NCBI RefSeq assembly: GCF_007744075.1
Contig: NZ_CP036266.1
Span: forward strand, 4,201,748-4,265,747
DNA: 64,000 nucleotides
Origin: Gimesia chilikensis
GTDB taxonomy: Bacteria; Planctomycetota; Planctomycetia; Planctomycetales; Planctomycetaceae
Direction of reading: 5' to 3'
The notes under the pieces are model-generated. The model saw nothing but the letters and a program-made list of their open reading frames with translations. It ran no database searches and was not told where the DNA came from. This document shows, one piece after another, positions 40,036 to 51,200 of the stretch. Made by a program: the position numbers and the translations under genes. The first letter of the stretch is position 1. Each line of letters begins with the position of its first letter.

Positions 40036-40911
40036 ATGTATATTCATAATCGAATTCTGCTGCTGGTGTTGCTGATGGTAACAGTCACAGTTCCCAGCGG
40101 ATGCCAGAAACAGCCTGCTGCGAATTCCACAACGGAAGAAGCTGCCACCGAGACTGGTGCACCGGCAGAGACGGCCGCTCAACCGGAAGAGCCAAAGATC
40201 GCCCCGGAGATGCTGACCAAAGCGGGTGAACCGATGACCGCCGCACGTTACAAGGCTGCTGGCAATCAGCTCAAGCAGATTGGTCTGGCACTGCATAACC
40301 TGCACGATCAAACACAGTATTTCCTGCCGACTCAGGAGAAATATCCTGAATTTTATGACGAGAATGGTCGTTTAAAAGTCAGTTGGCGGGTGCATCTCCT
40401 GCCCTATTTGGACCAGAAACCATTGTATGAACAGTTCAAACTGGATGAAGCGTGGGACAGTCCAAATAATGCGCCGCTGGCGAAGAACATGCCTGATGTC
40501 TATAAATCGCCGGACACACCCGTCAACTCAAACAAAACCCGCTTTCGTGTATTTGAAGGGAAACGGGAGAAAGATGGTGAGGGAGAGGAGAAAATGACCA
40601 CATTGTTTCCCCTGGGTCAGCCGGCCCGTATGAGAGATACAAAGGATGGCCTCTCCTATACAATGATGGTCGTTGAAGCAGGTCCCGACAAAGCTATCGA
40701 GTGGACGAAACCGGGTGGTCTGAATCCGGCGCAGCCAATCGCCGAACTGGGAGAAACTGCTTCACAGGTTGCGATTCTTAAGGGGGATGGATCCATCTCA
40801 CTCGTTAAAAAGGATCTGGAAGACGCGCAATGGAAAGAGATGATCGGTCCGCAGGACTTCACGCGGATTGATTGGGATGCTATCGAAGTCAAACCGGGAC
40901 AGAAAGAATAA
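40036..40911 (+). CDS. Single-domain DUF1559-type lipoprotein
   Basis: 291 residues from the ATG at 40036, chosen because GGAG ends six bases upstream; an ATG at 40024 would add four residues. The signal peptide ends TVPSG-C23. A short A/T/E-rich linker leads to one DUF1559-like domain: LKQIGLALHNLHDQTQYFLP, KVSWRVHLLPYLDQKPLYEQF, LDEAWDSPNNAPLAKNMPDVYKSPDTP and VVEAGPDKAIEWTKPGGLNP. It is nearly collinear with domain 1 of the upstream lipoprotein, from which it is separated by 75 bp. Probably cotranscribed with it. Confidence 0.83.
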   Translation: MYIHNRILLLVLLMVTVTVPSGCQKQPAANSTTEEAATETGAPAETAAQPEEPKIAPEMLTKAGEPMTAARYKAAGNQLKQIGLALHNLHDQTQYFLPTQEKYPEFYDENGRLKVSWRVHLLPYLDQKPLYEQFKLDEAWDSPNNAPLAKNMPDVYKSPDTPVNSNKTRFRVFEGKREKDGEGEEKMTTLFPLGQPARMRDTKDGLSYTMMVVEAGPDKAIEWTKPGGLNPAQPIAELGETASQVAILKGDGSISLVKKDLEDAQWKEMIGPQDFTRIDWDAIEVKPGQKE

Positions 40912-40980
40912 CTTTCAACGACGAACGGTAATATATCACCACCCAACCCACGTAGTTTTTTATAAGACACCCAGACAACC

Positions 40981-41988
40981 ATGACCATCAGTTTTGAATG
41001 CAGGCAGTGCGGTAAGAAATATAAAGTCGGCGACGATAAAGCCGGTAAGAAAATCAAATGCAAAGAGTGCGAAGCGGTGATGAAAATCCCGGTTCCCGCG
41101 GGTGATGATTTTCTGGAAGCGTTCGATGAAGAAGAGGAAATGGATTATTCGCCACCGACACGACGACGGAAGAAAAGCCCCGCGAAGTCGGCGAAATCGA
41201 AGCAGAAGAAACAGACGGCTTCCAAAGTCAAACCGGGGCCGCTGATCGCGATCGGTGCCGTGGTCCTGCTGCTGGGAGGTGGTGGTTATTTTCTGCTGAC
41301 CTGGGGTGCCCCGGGAGGCAAGATCATGAAGCGTATCGCCGACAAAGCGGACGACGTGATCAACTCTCAAATGAATGGAGGGAATTCGCAACAGGTCCAG
41401 GCGTCAGAGGCAGACCGCATGAAAAAGATCGGGCTGGCCTTTCATCACTATCACGATTCTTTCACGCGATTCCCGTACGCCGATGCGCACCTGACGGATG
41501 GCAAACCGAATTTGAGCTGGCGGGTGCATCTGCTCCCGTTTCTGGGACAGACGGAGTTGTATCAGCAGTTCAAGCTGGATGAGCCCTGGGACAGTCCGCA
41601 TAACAAGGCCTTGATTACCAAAATGCCGGATGTCTACCGGACAGAAAATACCCTGCAGCCGGGCTTCACGTCTGTGATGACCTTCTCAGGCAAGGACACC
41701 CCGTTCAGCGGCGGTCAGGGTTTACGCATGCGAAGTTTCACCGATGGTGTTTCCAACGTGATCCTGGCGGTCAAAGCAGGCCCGGACAAAGCGGTTCCCT
41801 GGACACAACCGATCGACCTGCCCTTCAATCCTGGCAATCCGATCATCGCACTGGGACAGGCCACTAATGGGGGATTCCTGTGCATCATGGGCGATGGTGC
41901 ACTGCGAACGATTCCGACCAGTATTTCGCCACAAACGCTCAGTCTGGCAATCCAGCATCGAGACGGTCAGAGCCTGCCGATCTTCTGA
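40981..41988 (+). CDS. Zinc-ribbon, transmembrane, DUF1559-domain protein
   Basis: 335 residues. The N-terminus has a four-cysteine ribbon (C7-x2-C10 and C27-x2-C30) in the F-x-C-x-x-CGK...AGKKIKCKEC pattern frequent in planctomycete membrane proteins. A basic linker (RRRKKSPAKSAKSKQKKQT) precedes one transmembrane helix (about 87-107), then a DUF1559-like domain (about 140-335). The domain is very close to domain 2 of the first gene in the cluster (FPYADAHLTDGKPNLSWRVHLLPFLGQ). The ribbon is predicted cytoplasmic and the DUF1559 domain exported. Function is unknown. Confidence 0.82.
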   Translation: MTISFECRQCGKKYKVGDDKAGKKIKCKECEAVMKIPVPAGDDFLEAFDEEEEMDYSPPTRRRKKSPAKSAKSKQKKQTASKVKPGPLIAIGAVVLLLGGGGYFLLTWGAPGGKIMKRIADKADDVINSQMNGGNSQQVQASEADRMKKIGLAFHHYHDSFTRFPYADAHLTDGKPNLSWRVHLLPFLGQTELYQQFKLDEPWDSPHNKALITKMPDVYRTENTLQPGFTSVMTFSGKDTPFSGGQGLRMRSFTDGVSNVILAVKAGPDKAVPWTQPIDLPFNPGNPIIALGQATNGGFLCIMGDGALRTIPTSISPQTLSLAIQHRDGQSLPIF

Positions 41989-42248
41989 GCAACTTTGAAG
42001 TACCTTATTCTCTTTGCTGGTCTGTATTTAAAAGCATTTCTGAATGACATTAAATTTTAAAGTAGAGAAGCTGAAAGTTCTGGATACCTCTCTCCGAAAC
42101 TGATATATTCACGCATACAGATAATTCATTCCTGTATATCAACCCGCTCATTATCTGATTTACCCAACACTTACGCTTAAACTCAACGCCTCAACGTGCG
42201 GGCCACGTACGTTTGATCGCAACAGATAGCCAGAAAGCCCTGCCTCGC

Positions 42249-45200
42249 ATGCTGTTGACTAACTGGTTGAAGTCCCTGACTTCACGATACCGAACTGTAC
42301 GCTCACGTCGTCCCCGTAATCAGCGTTCTCGCTCCCGTCATCGGTATCAGCCGGCCCTGAGCCGACGCCCGATTGCGATCGAAGAGCTGGAAGACCGCAC
42401 GCTGCTGACCGGATACAGCATTCAAAACCATCTACTGCCCCCTCTAGATTCTGATACCAATCTTGAAGAACAATTTGGCACTGCTGTTGCTGTTGATGAA
42501 AACTACCTGGTAGTTGGTGCTCCCGGTAATGATTTCCACGCCGCTTCCGCCGGTTTAGCCTATGTATACAAAAAAGATGATCACGGTACCACAAACAATG
42601 CTACGGATGATACCTGGGTATTTGAAACTACTCTTTCCAGCGAAACACTCTTGCAGGCAGATGCTTTCGGTACTTCAGTAGCGATAGATGGAAACACTAT
42701 TGTAGTAGGTGCATATTCAGTTGATACACCTACATATAACAGCGGTGCTGTGTTTATTTACACAAGAGATGATTCTGGCTGGAAGAACATTCCAGAAACC
42801 AGAATTCTTTCTCCAGAAGCAGATAAGCCAACAGGTTCGTCTTTCGGCACTTCCGTCGCGATTGAAGGAAACACAGTTGTCGTAGGAGCTAGTTTTGATG
42901 ATAGCCAGGCATTTAACAGTGGAGCAGCATACGTCTTTACGAATTCTGGCGGAGGATGGGAGAATGCTAATGTAACAAAACTGACTGCAAGTGACGCTGT
43001 GGAAAAATTATATTTTGGGCAAACAGTTTCCATCAGTGATAATACCATAGTTGTGGGAACGAAAAGTTACGTTTCTGCCGCATACATCTTTTCCAATGTC
43101 AATAACAATTGGAACTCAGCAGAAGAAGTAAAACTATCCGGAAGTTCGGGAACGTTCGGAACAACTGTTTCTATCTATGGTAATACAGTCGTAGTAGGTG
43201 AAGAATTATCTTCTTTAAGTGGCATTCATAATAGCGGTGCAGTCCACCTCTATGTAAAAGGAACTGACTGGCATAATTATCAGGAAACAATACTTACATC
43301 ACCTGATCCACATACTGACGATCACTTTGGCTCTTCTGTATCTATTCACGATAATATATTAGTTGTAGGTGATGAGAATAAAATTCATGATCAGTTACAT
43401 CAAGGTTCAATCTATATATTTGAACGTACTGAAACAGGCTGGAATGATGCAACTGTAACTGAAATCTCCCCCCCTGAAATTGAATTAAATCAATTATTTG
43501 GTGCAACAGTCTCGTTTGACGGAAATACAATCCTGGTAGGAGTTCCAGCCGGAGATATTAATGGAATTGATAGTGGTGCAGCGTATCTCTTTACCGCAGG
43601 GGGTGATGGTTGGAATACTTCAGGACAAAGAATTAGCATCCTAACCGATAATATTTTGAATCACGCCAATGACACCACTGGGGATAATGTAGCAATCGAA
43701 GGTAATTTTCTAGTTATTGGAGCCCCGTTAAATCAGTACTCCCCCAATCACTCGGGCGCTGTATATATCTATGAACGAAATACTAATGGTACGCCTGAGA
43801 CTCATGCTGATGATACCTGGATTTACCACACAACTCTTTTTGCTACCTTAGGTCAAGATGCAAGATTTTTTGGTTCATCGGTAGATATCAATGGAGTTAA
43901 TATTGCTGTTGGTGCATTTGGCAGCACCGAACTAGGCTACAACAGCGGAGCAGTTTACGTTTTTACTAAAGATGGGGACGACTGGCTCAGCAGAACTGAA
44001 AGCAGGATAACTGGATCTGACTTGGCTTACAATTACGAGTTCGGCTATTCCGTGGCAATTGAAGAGAACACGCTTGTGGTCGGTTCTCGAAGGAGTTCTG
44101 GTAATCAAAACGTTACGGGGGCAATTTATGTTTTTACAAGCGAAAATAATAATTGGTCAAATGCCGTCGAAACGAAACTTTTCGCATCAAATGGTAAGTC
44201 GGGTGATTATTTTGGACATGAAGTCGATATCAATGGTGATTCTATAATCGTCAGCGCCTGGGCAAGGAGTGATATATCGTCCCAAAGTGGAGCAGTATAT
44301 ATCTACCGAAAGGGTGAATCTGGCTGGTCAGATGCTTGGGAAACCGAGTTTACTCCATTTTCCGGATCGAATCAGAGTAATTACGGATACTCGGTTTCAA
44401 TCAGTGGTGATTCCGTAGCGATAGGGATTCCTGGCGATGATGAAAAAGGAAATAATGTTGGCTCAGCTTATATTTACACAAGATTAAGTGAAAACTGGGA
44501 TGATTCAGAACTCACGAAAATATATGCACCGGATGGTATGCTGTTTGATGCATTTGGACATTCAGTTTCTATTCACAATGATACATTGCTTGTGGGAACA
44601 TATGGTGATGATACACGCGGAGACGACAGTGGCTCAGTGTATGTATTTAAAAGAAACGAGTCAGGCTGGGAAAACAGTTTTGATTCAAAACTAATCGCCG
44701 ATGACGGGATGAGCCAGGATCATTTTGGCTGGAGCATAGCTCATGATGGAACAACATTTGTAGTTGGAGCTCCATATGATGATACATCACATGGCTACAA
44801 CAGTGGCTCGGTTTATGTGTATGGCCCACCACGCATCAACACTATCTCCATCAATGATGTCCAAATCACGGAAGGAGATAAAGGTACCACGGCAGCGACC
44901 TTTACGATTACTCGAACTGGAGTTTTACCCGGTGATCTGAACAAGAATGAAACCGTTGAATTTAAGATAGTGGATGGCACTGCTTCAGTTTCATCTTTGG
45001 ATTATGAAGCTCAGACGGGATCGATTTATTTTCATGCAGATCCTCAACAAACACTTCAAGTTCAAATAATTTCAGTAGAAATCAATGGTGATCACACTAT
45101 TGAGGACGACGAATTTTTTCAGATTATTCTTACTCACAATTCTGAAAATTCTACATTCATTAAATCAATTGGGAATGCCACCATCTTAAACGATGATTTC

Positions 45201-48200
45201 CCTGAATTTGTCCAAACGTTCTCCGCCTTACCTACGGAGATACGGACAGACGATGATCACTTCGGTAATGCGATCGAAGTCAGTGGTGACTATATGGTCG
45301 TCGGGGCGATTCATAGTGATATTGCTGCGACGGATGGCGGAGCTGCTTATGTCTACATTCGAAACAGACAGGGAACGCCAGATAATGAGTCAGACGATAC
45401 GTGGGACTATCATTCCACTTTGACGGCGTTTGATGCTGAAGCTGGTGACCAGTTCGGGACGAGCATTGCCATTGATGGCGACACGATCGTGATTGGCAGT
45501 CTCCTCGACGACGACCAGGGGGACGACAGTGGTTCGGCTTATGTCTACAGACTCGTTGACAACGTATGGAGCCTGGAAGAAAAGCTGACAGCCACGGATG
45601 GCAGAGAAGGCGACCAGTTTGGTATTTCCGTGTCCATTGAAGATTCTACGATCGTCGTTGGCGCGCGTTACCATAACTACTTCATCTCAGCCTTTGATGA
45701 TCATACCGGAGCCGCTTATGTTTTTGATCGATCCGGCACAGACTGGACACAAACCCAAAAGCTGACCGCGTCTAATCATAGTGATCAGGATGCGTTTGGG
45801 CACGATGTGCTGATCAAAAACGACGCCATCTACATCACCGGTCTGCGGGCAGCTGTAGACGATTCCCCATCGGGTACCGGTGCCATCTATATCTTTCATA
45901 ACCAGGACGGAGCCTGGACTGAACAACAAATCATAGGCCCTCCCGATGGCGAATATGATGACTGGTTTGGCTATGATATTCATGTGGACGGAAATTTCTT
46001 AGGCGCAGTTTCAGCTGCAGATGATGAGTTTAAAGGATCTGTCTATCTCTTCAAAAACAATGCAGGCACCTGGGAATTTCAGCAGAAGCTGACTCCCCCT
46101 GTGGGAAATCAACTTGACCGGTCCGCATTTTCCATTCGTATTTCAGGAACAACCCTTGCTATCGGCTCACTGCTGAGCGATGGACAGACAACCGATTCGG
46201 GCGCTGTTTTTCTCTACCAGCTAATCAGTGGAGACTGGGTTGAGTCCCAGACTATTTCAGCTCTTGATGGAGCCGAGCAGGATTATTTTGGGCACGCAGT
46301 CGCTTTTTCCGGTGACCAGATTATTGTCGGTGCGCCTCAGAACGATGAAGCCGGCAACAATGTCGGGAAGGTCTATGTCTTCCGGACTTTTGCTCCCCAG
46401 ATCAATATCATTCCCACCAGCCAGAAAGAGGGAGATCAGGGAGAGACGATTTTCACCTTCGAGGTGGAACGCGTTGGTCAGTCTTCTGGTGATTTAGACT
46501 TTGAGTCTACCATTGACTTTGAAACAGTAGACTTTAGTGCCACCCTTGCAGATCACGATTATGAATTTCAATCAGGGACAATTACATTCACAGCCGATCC
46601 GAATGCAATTCGTCAGACTCAGACCATAGAGATCACAGTCTATGGTGACGACATATTTGAAGGTGACGAAAAATTTGTTGTCAGACTGTCAAACCCATCA
46701 GACGCCACCATTCTCGGTAGCAACAGCGTCTTTGGCTGGATCGAAGAGGATGACCATGCAGAACTGGGGATTGAAAACACCACCGTCAACGAATCTACCG
46801 GCACATCAAGTATCACAGTTTCCCTGGACAAGCCCGCAATCGGACGGGTCAGCGTAATGTATTCCACCGCTGATCAGACGGCAGACTCTCCAGCTGATTA
46901 CGCTTCTACTACAGGCACTATCACATTCGAAGCTGGAGAATTGAGCAAAACAATTCAGGTTCCAATTACTGATAATGCCATAGTGGAAGGTAACGAAATA
47001 TTTCTGGTCAATCTCACAGACCTGGTCGCCGAGGGTTCTGATGTCATCATCAGTCAGGGTCAGGCAGAGGTGACTATCGAGGATGACGACGAAGCGACTA
47101 TCTCCATCGACGACGTCTCGGTCGACGAATCAGCGGGGACAGTTAATTTAATTGTCACTTTGAGCCAGGCATCTGCAAATACGGTCACCGTAGATTTCAG
47201 GCCCATCAATCAGACAGCAACAAAACCCGCTGACTATCTGGACCATACAGGCACGCTGAGCTTTTCACCTGGTGAACTGACCCAAACCATCACCTTCTCT
47301 ATCGTTGATTCAGACCTCGTCGAGCGGGATGAACAGTTTCTGGTACTGCTCTCGAATATCCAGGCCGGGGGAGGAAACGTCACTTTTGCCCGAGATCGGG
47401 CTCAGGTCACCATTCTTAACGACGACCAGGCCAGTATGACGGTTGATGATGTTACCGTCGATGAAGATACGGGCACCGTGGAGCTGACCGTTTCCCTCGA
47501 TCACCCAGTCGACACCACTATCTCGGTAGAGTATGCGACAGCAGATCTGTCTGCTATTGCCGGAGATGATTACACGCCTCAGACCGGTACTTTGACTTTC
47601 AGTCCTTTTGCACTTACCCGGACCATCTCAATCCCGATTGTGAATTCAGATCTGGTGGAACTGGAAAAATCCTTCTTCGTGAATTTGAGTAACCTGCAGG
47701 CTAACGGACGCGATGTGATTCTTGCCGACAGCCAGGCTGAAGTGACGATCTCCGACGATGACCAGGCGCTAGTGACCATTGATGACATTACCGTCAATGA
47801 AGCCGACGGGACTGCAGAGGTTACTGTTTCGCTGGACAAGCCTGTCGCGAGTGAGATCAGTGTCGACTACACAACAGCCGGGCAGTCAGCCCTGGATACT
47901 GAAGATTTTGAATCGCAGTCCGGAACGCTCACCTTCACTGCCGGTCAGCAGACCAGGATTATCAGTATTCCACTGGTGAATAACGAAGATCTGGAATTAG
48001 ACGAAAGTTTCAGTATCATACTGAGCGATCTGCAGAATCATGGATTTAACGTGGTTCTGGCTGATGCTCAGGCTGAGGTGACCATCGAGGATGACGAACA
48101 GGCCCGTTTTTCGATCGCGGATATCGACGTCAATGAAGGAGATGGGACTGCGGTCCTGACTGTCACCCTGGACACCCCCTTACCTGTCACGGTCACCGTT

Positions 48201-51200
48201 GATTTCACGACTTCGAACCTGACTGCTGTTTCCCCAGATGACTATCAGTCGACATCAGGTATTTTAACATTCCTGCCTGGCGAACTTTCCCAGACGATTA
48301 CAATCGACATCGTTGATTCTGATCTGCTGGAAATCGATGAAACATTTCTGGTCACACTGTCAAATCTTCAGTCGGGCACCGCGAACGTCATTCTGGGAGA
48401 CAGCCAGGCGGAAGTGACCATTCATGATGATGATCAGGCCAGCCTGACGATCGATGATGTGACTGTCGACGAGGACGCGGGCTCAGTTCTGTTAACCGTT
48501 TCGCTGGATCAGGCAGCGGGTGACACAATCTCGATTGATTATACGACGGCTGATCAGTCTGCAGTGACCAACGATGATTATGCTTCACAGACGGGGACTT
48601 TGACATTTGCTCCCGGAGTACTGACTCAGACGATCTCGATCCCGATCGTTGACTCTGACCTGGTGGAACTGGAAGAGTCTTTCCTCGTCAATCTGAGCAA
48701 CCTGCAGACCAATGGCTGGAATGTCAGCCTGACAGATGCCCAGGCGGTCGTGACGATCTCCGACGATGACCAGGCGCAATTGACTATTGACGACATATCC
48801 ATCAATGAATCTGAAGGGACTGCGGAAGTGACCGTTTCCCTGGATCAACCCGTTGCAGGTGAGATCAGTGTTCATTTTGAAACAGCAGACCAGACAGCCA
48901 TTGCAGGCGAAGATTACGAAGGCCAGTCCGGCACGATCGCTTTTTCCGCCGGCCTGCAGACCAGGATCATCAGCATCCCCCTGATCGACACAAATCTCGT
49001 TGAACCGGATGAGCAGTTCCTGATCAATCTGAGCCAGCTACAGAACAATGGATATGATGTGATCTTGGCTGATGCCCAGGCAGAAGTCACCATTCGGGAT
49101 GATGACCAGGCTCAGTTTACGATCGACGACATCATTGTAAGTGAAGCCGATGGCACTGCTGTCTTGACCGTTTCATTGAGTCACCCCGTCACATCGACGG
49201 TCACCATCGATTATGCAACGGCTGACGACTCGGCGCTCTCTCCCGAAGACTACCAGGCTCAAACAGGCACTCTGACGTTCCTGCCCGGTGTGCAGTCGCA
49301 GAGTATTACCATCGATCTTATCAATTCCGCCCCGATCGAACTCGATGAACGCTTTCTGGTCAACCTCTCCAACATCCAGGCCGGAAGTGCAGATGTTGTG
49401 ATAGGTGATCATCAGGGAGAGGTTACGATTCAGGATAACGAACAGGCACAGTTGATTGTGAGTGACCTGACCGTCAATGAGGCGGACGGGACGGCTGAAG
49501 TCGTAGTCACGCTGGATCAACCGGTAAGCTTTGAAGTTCGGGTGAACTATTCACTGGCCGACGGGAAAGCCAAAAACTCACTCGACTACCAGAGTCAGTC
49601 CGGAACACTGATCTTTGCTCCTGGGGAACAGAGCAAAACAATCACGGTTGCCCTGATTGATAATGACAAAGTAGAAGAAATCGAAGACTTTCACGTGAAT
49701 TTGTCCGGCCTCAACATTCAGAGCGATGTGGTGATCATCGGCCGTTCCCAGGCAGACGTTTCCATCGTTGATGATGACCAGGCCCAGTTTTCAATTACCG
49801 ATATCACTGTCGATGAAGCAGCTGGAGTCGCCCGACTCTACATCTACCTGACGGATACCGTGTACGCGAACATCTCAGTCGATTACAGCACCGTAGATCA
49901 ATCCGCTGTCAGCGATTCTGACTACCTGGCCAAATCGGGCAGGCTGACATTCACTCAGGGACAGACGGCCAAGAGTCTTACGATCACCATTACCAACGAC
50001 CAGATTGTTGAAGGTCTAGAGTCCTTCTACGTTCAGCTTTCGAATATTCAGGCGAACGGGGCGCAACTCACTTTTGCCAATGATTCTGGCGAAGTAACCA
50101 TTGAGGACAATGACGAAGCCAATCTGACGATGAGTGATGTGACCGTCGATGAATCGGCGGGAGTCGCATTAGTTTCACTGACACTGGACCAACCAGTCGA
50201 AGCGGCAGTATCTCTTGATTTCAACACGCTGGACCAGAGTGCCCTGGCGAACGCGGACTACCAGCCTACAGCAGGTACGGTCACGTTTCAGCCGGGTGAA
50301 GTCTCACAGGCGGTCAGCATCCCTCTGATCGACACGGATCTGGTGGAACTGACAGAATCGTTCCTGGTTCAGTTCACGAATCTGCAGGCCGGCGGTGCAA
50401 ATATCGCGCTCAGTCGTAACCAGGCAGAGGTGACAGTAACGGATGACGACCAGTCAAATATCACGATCGACGATATTTCGGTGGATGAGTCCGCCGCGAA
50501 TGTGCAGGTGACCGTCTCGCTGGATGCCCCCGTCGATGCATCGGTGGTCATCAACTATGCAACCGCCAGTCAGACAGCCCAGTCGCCATCGGACTATGCT
50601 CACAGATCAGGTTCGCTGACATTTACGCCGGGAACACAGACGCAGACAATCAGCATTCCAATTGTCGATTCTGGTCTGCTGGAAATTGACGAAACATTTT
50701 TAGTGATCCTGTCGGGCCTGCAGGCTAATGGACATAATGTGATTCTGGCTGATGACCGGGCCGTAGTTACGATCCTCGATGATGACAGTGCCTCTGCAGA
50801 GGTGAATCTGAGACTGGTCTCCTCCCCGACCCCGACACAGCCGGACGGTTCGATCATCCAGTTACCCGAACATGAGGCGTGGGTCAGTGAGTGGGCCACA
50901 TGGTGGATTGAAATCTGGGTCCAGACCAACGATCAGACCAGCCAGGGGAGCATCTCTGTCGATGTCGATCTGTCTTACAATTCGGCCGTTGCCTCCGCGA
51001 TGGAAATCGAATACGGGCCTCGGTTCTCTACAAACCAGACTGGTGATATTGATGATTCAACAGGAACGATCACCGACCTGCATGCGGAAACATCAACGGC
51101 TGGACTGCAGGTTAACCGGCGAACGCTGTTTGCCCGGATTCGCTTCACTCCCCAGGCGCAGGATCAGATTGATCTCGATCTGAGTACAAAGATATTGCCT

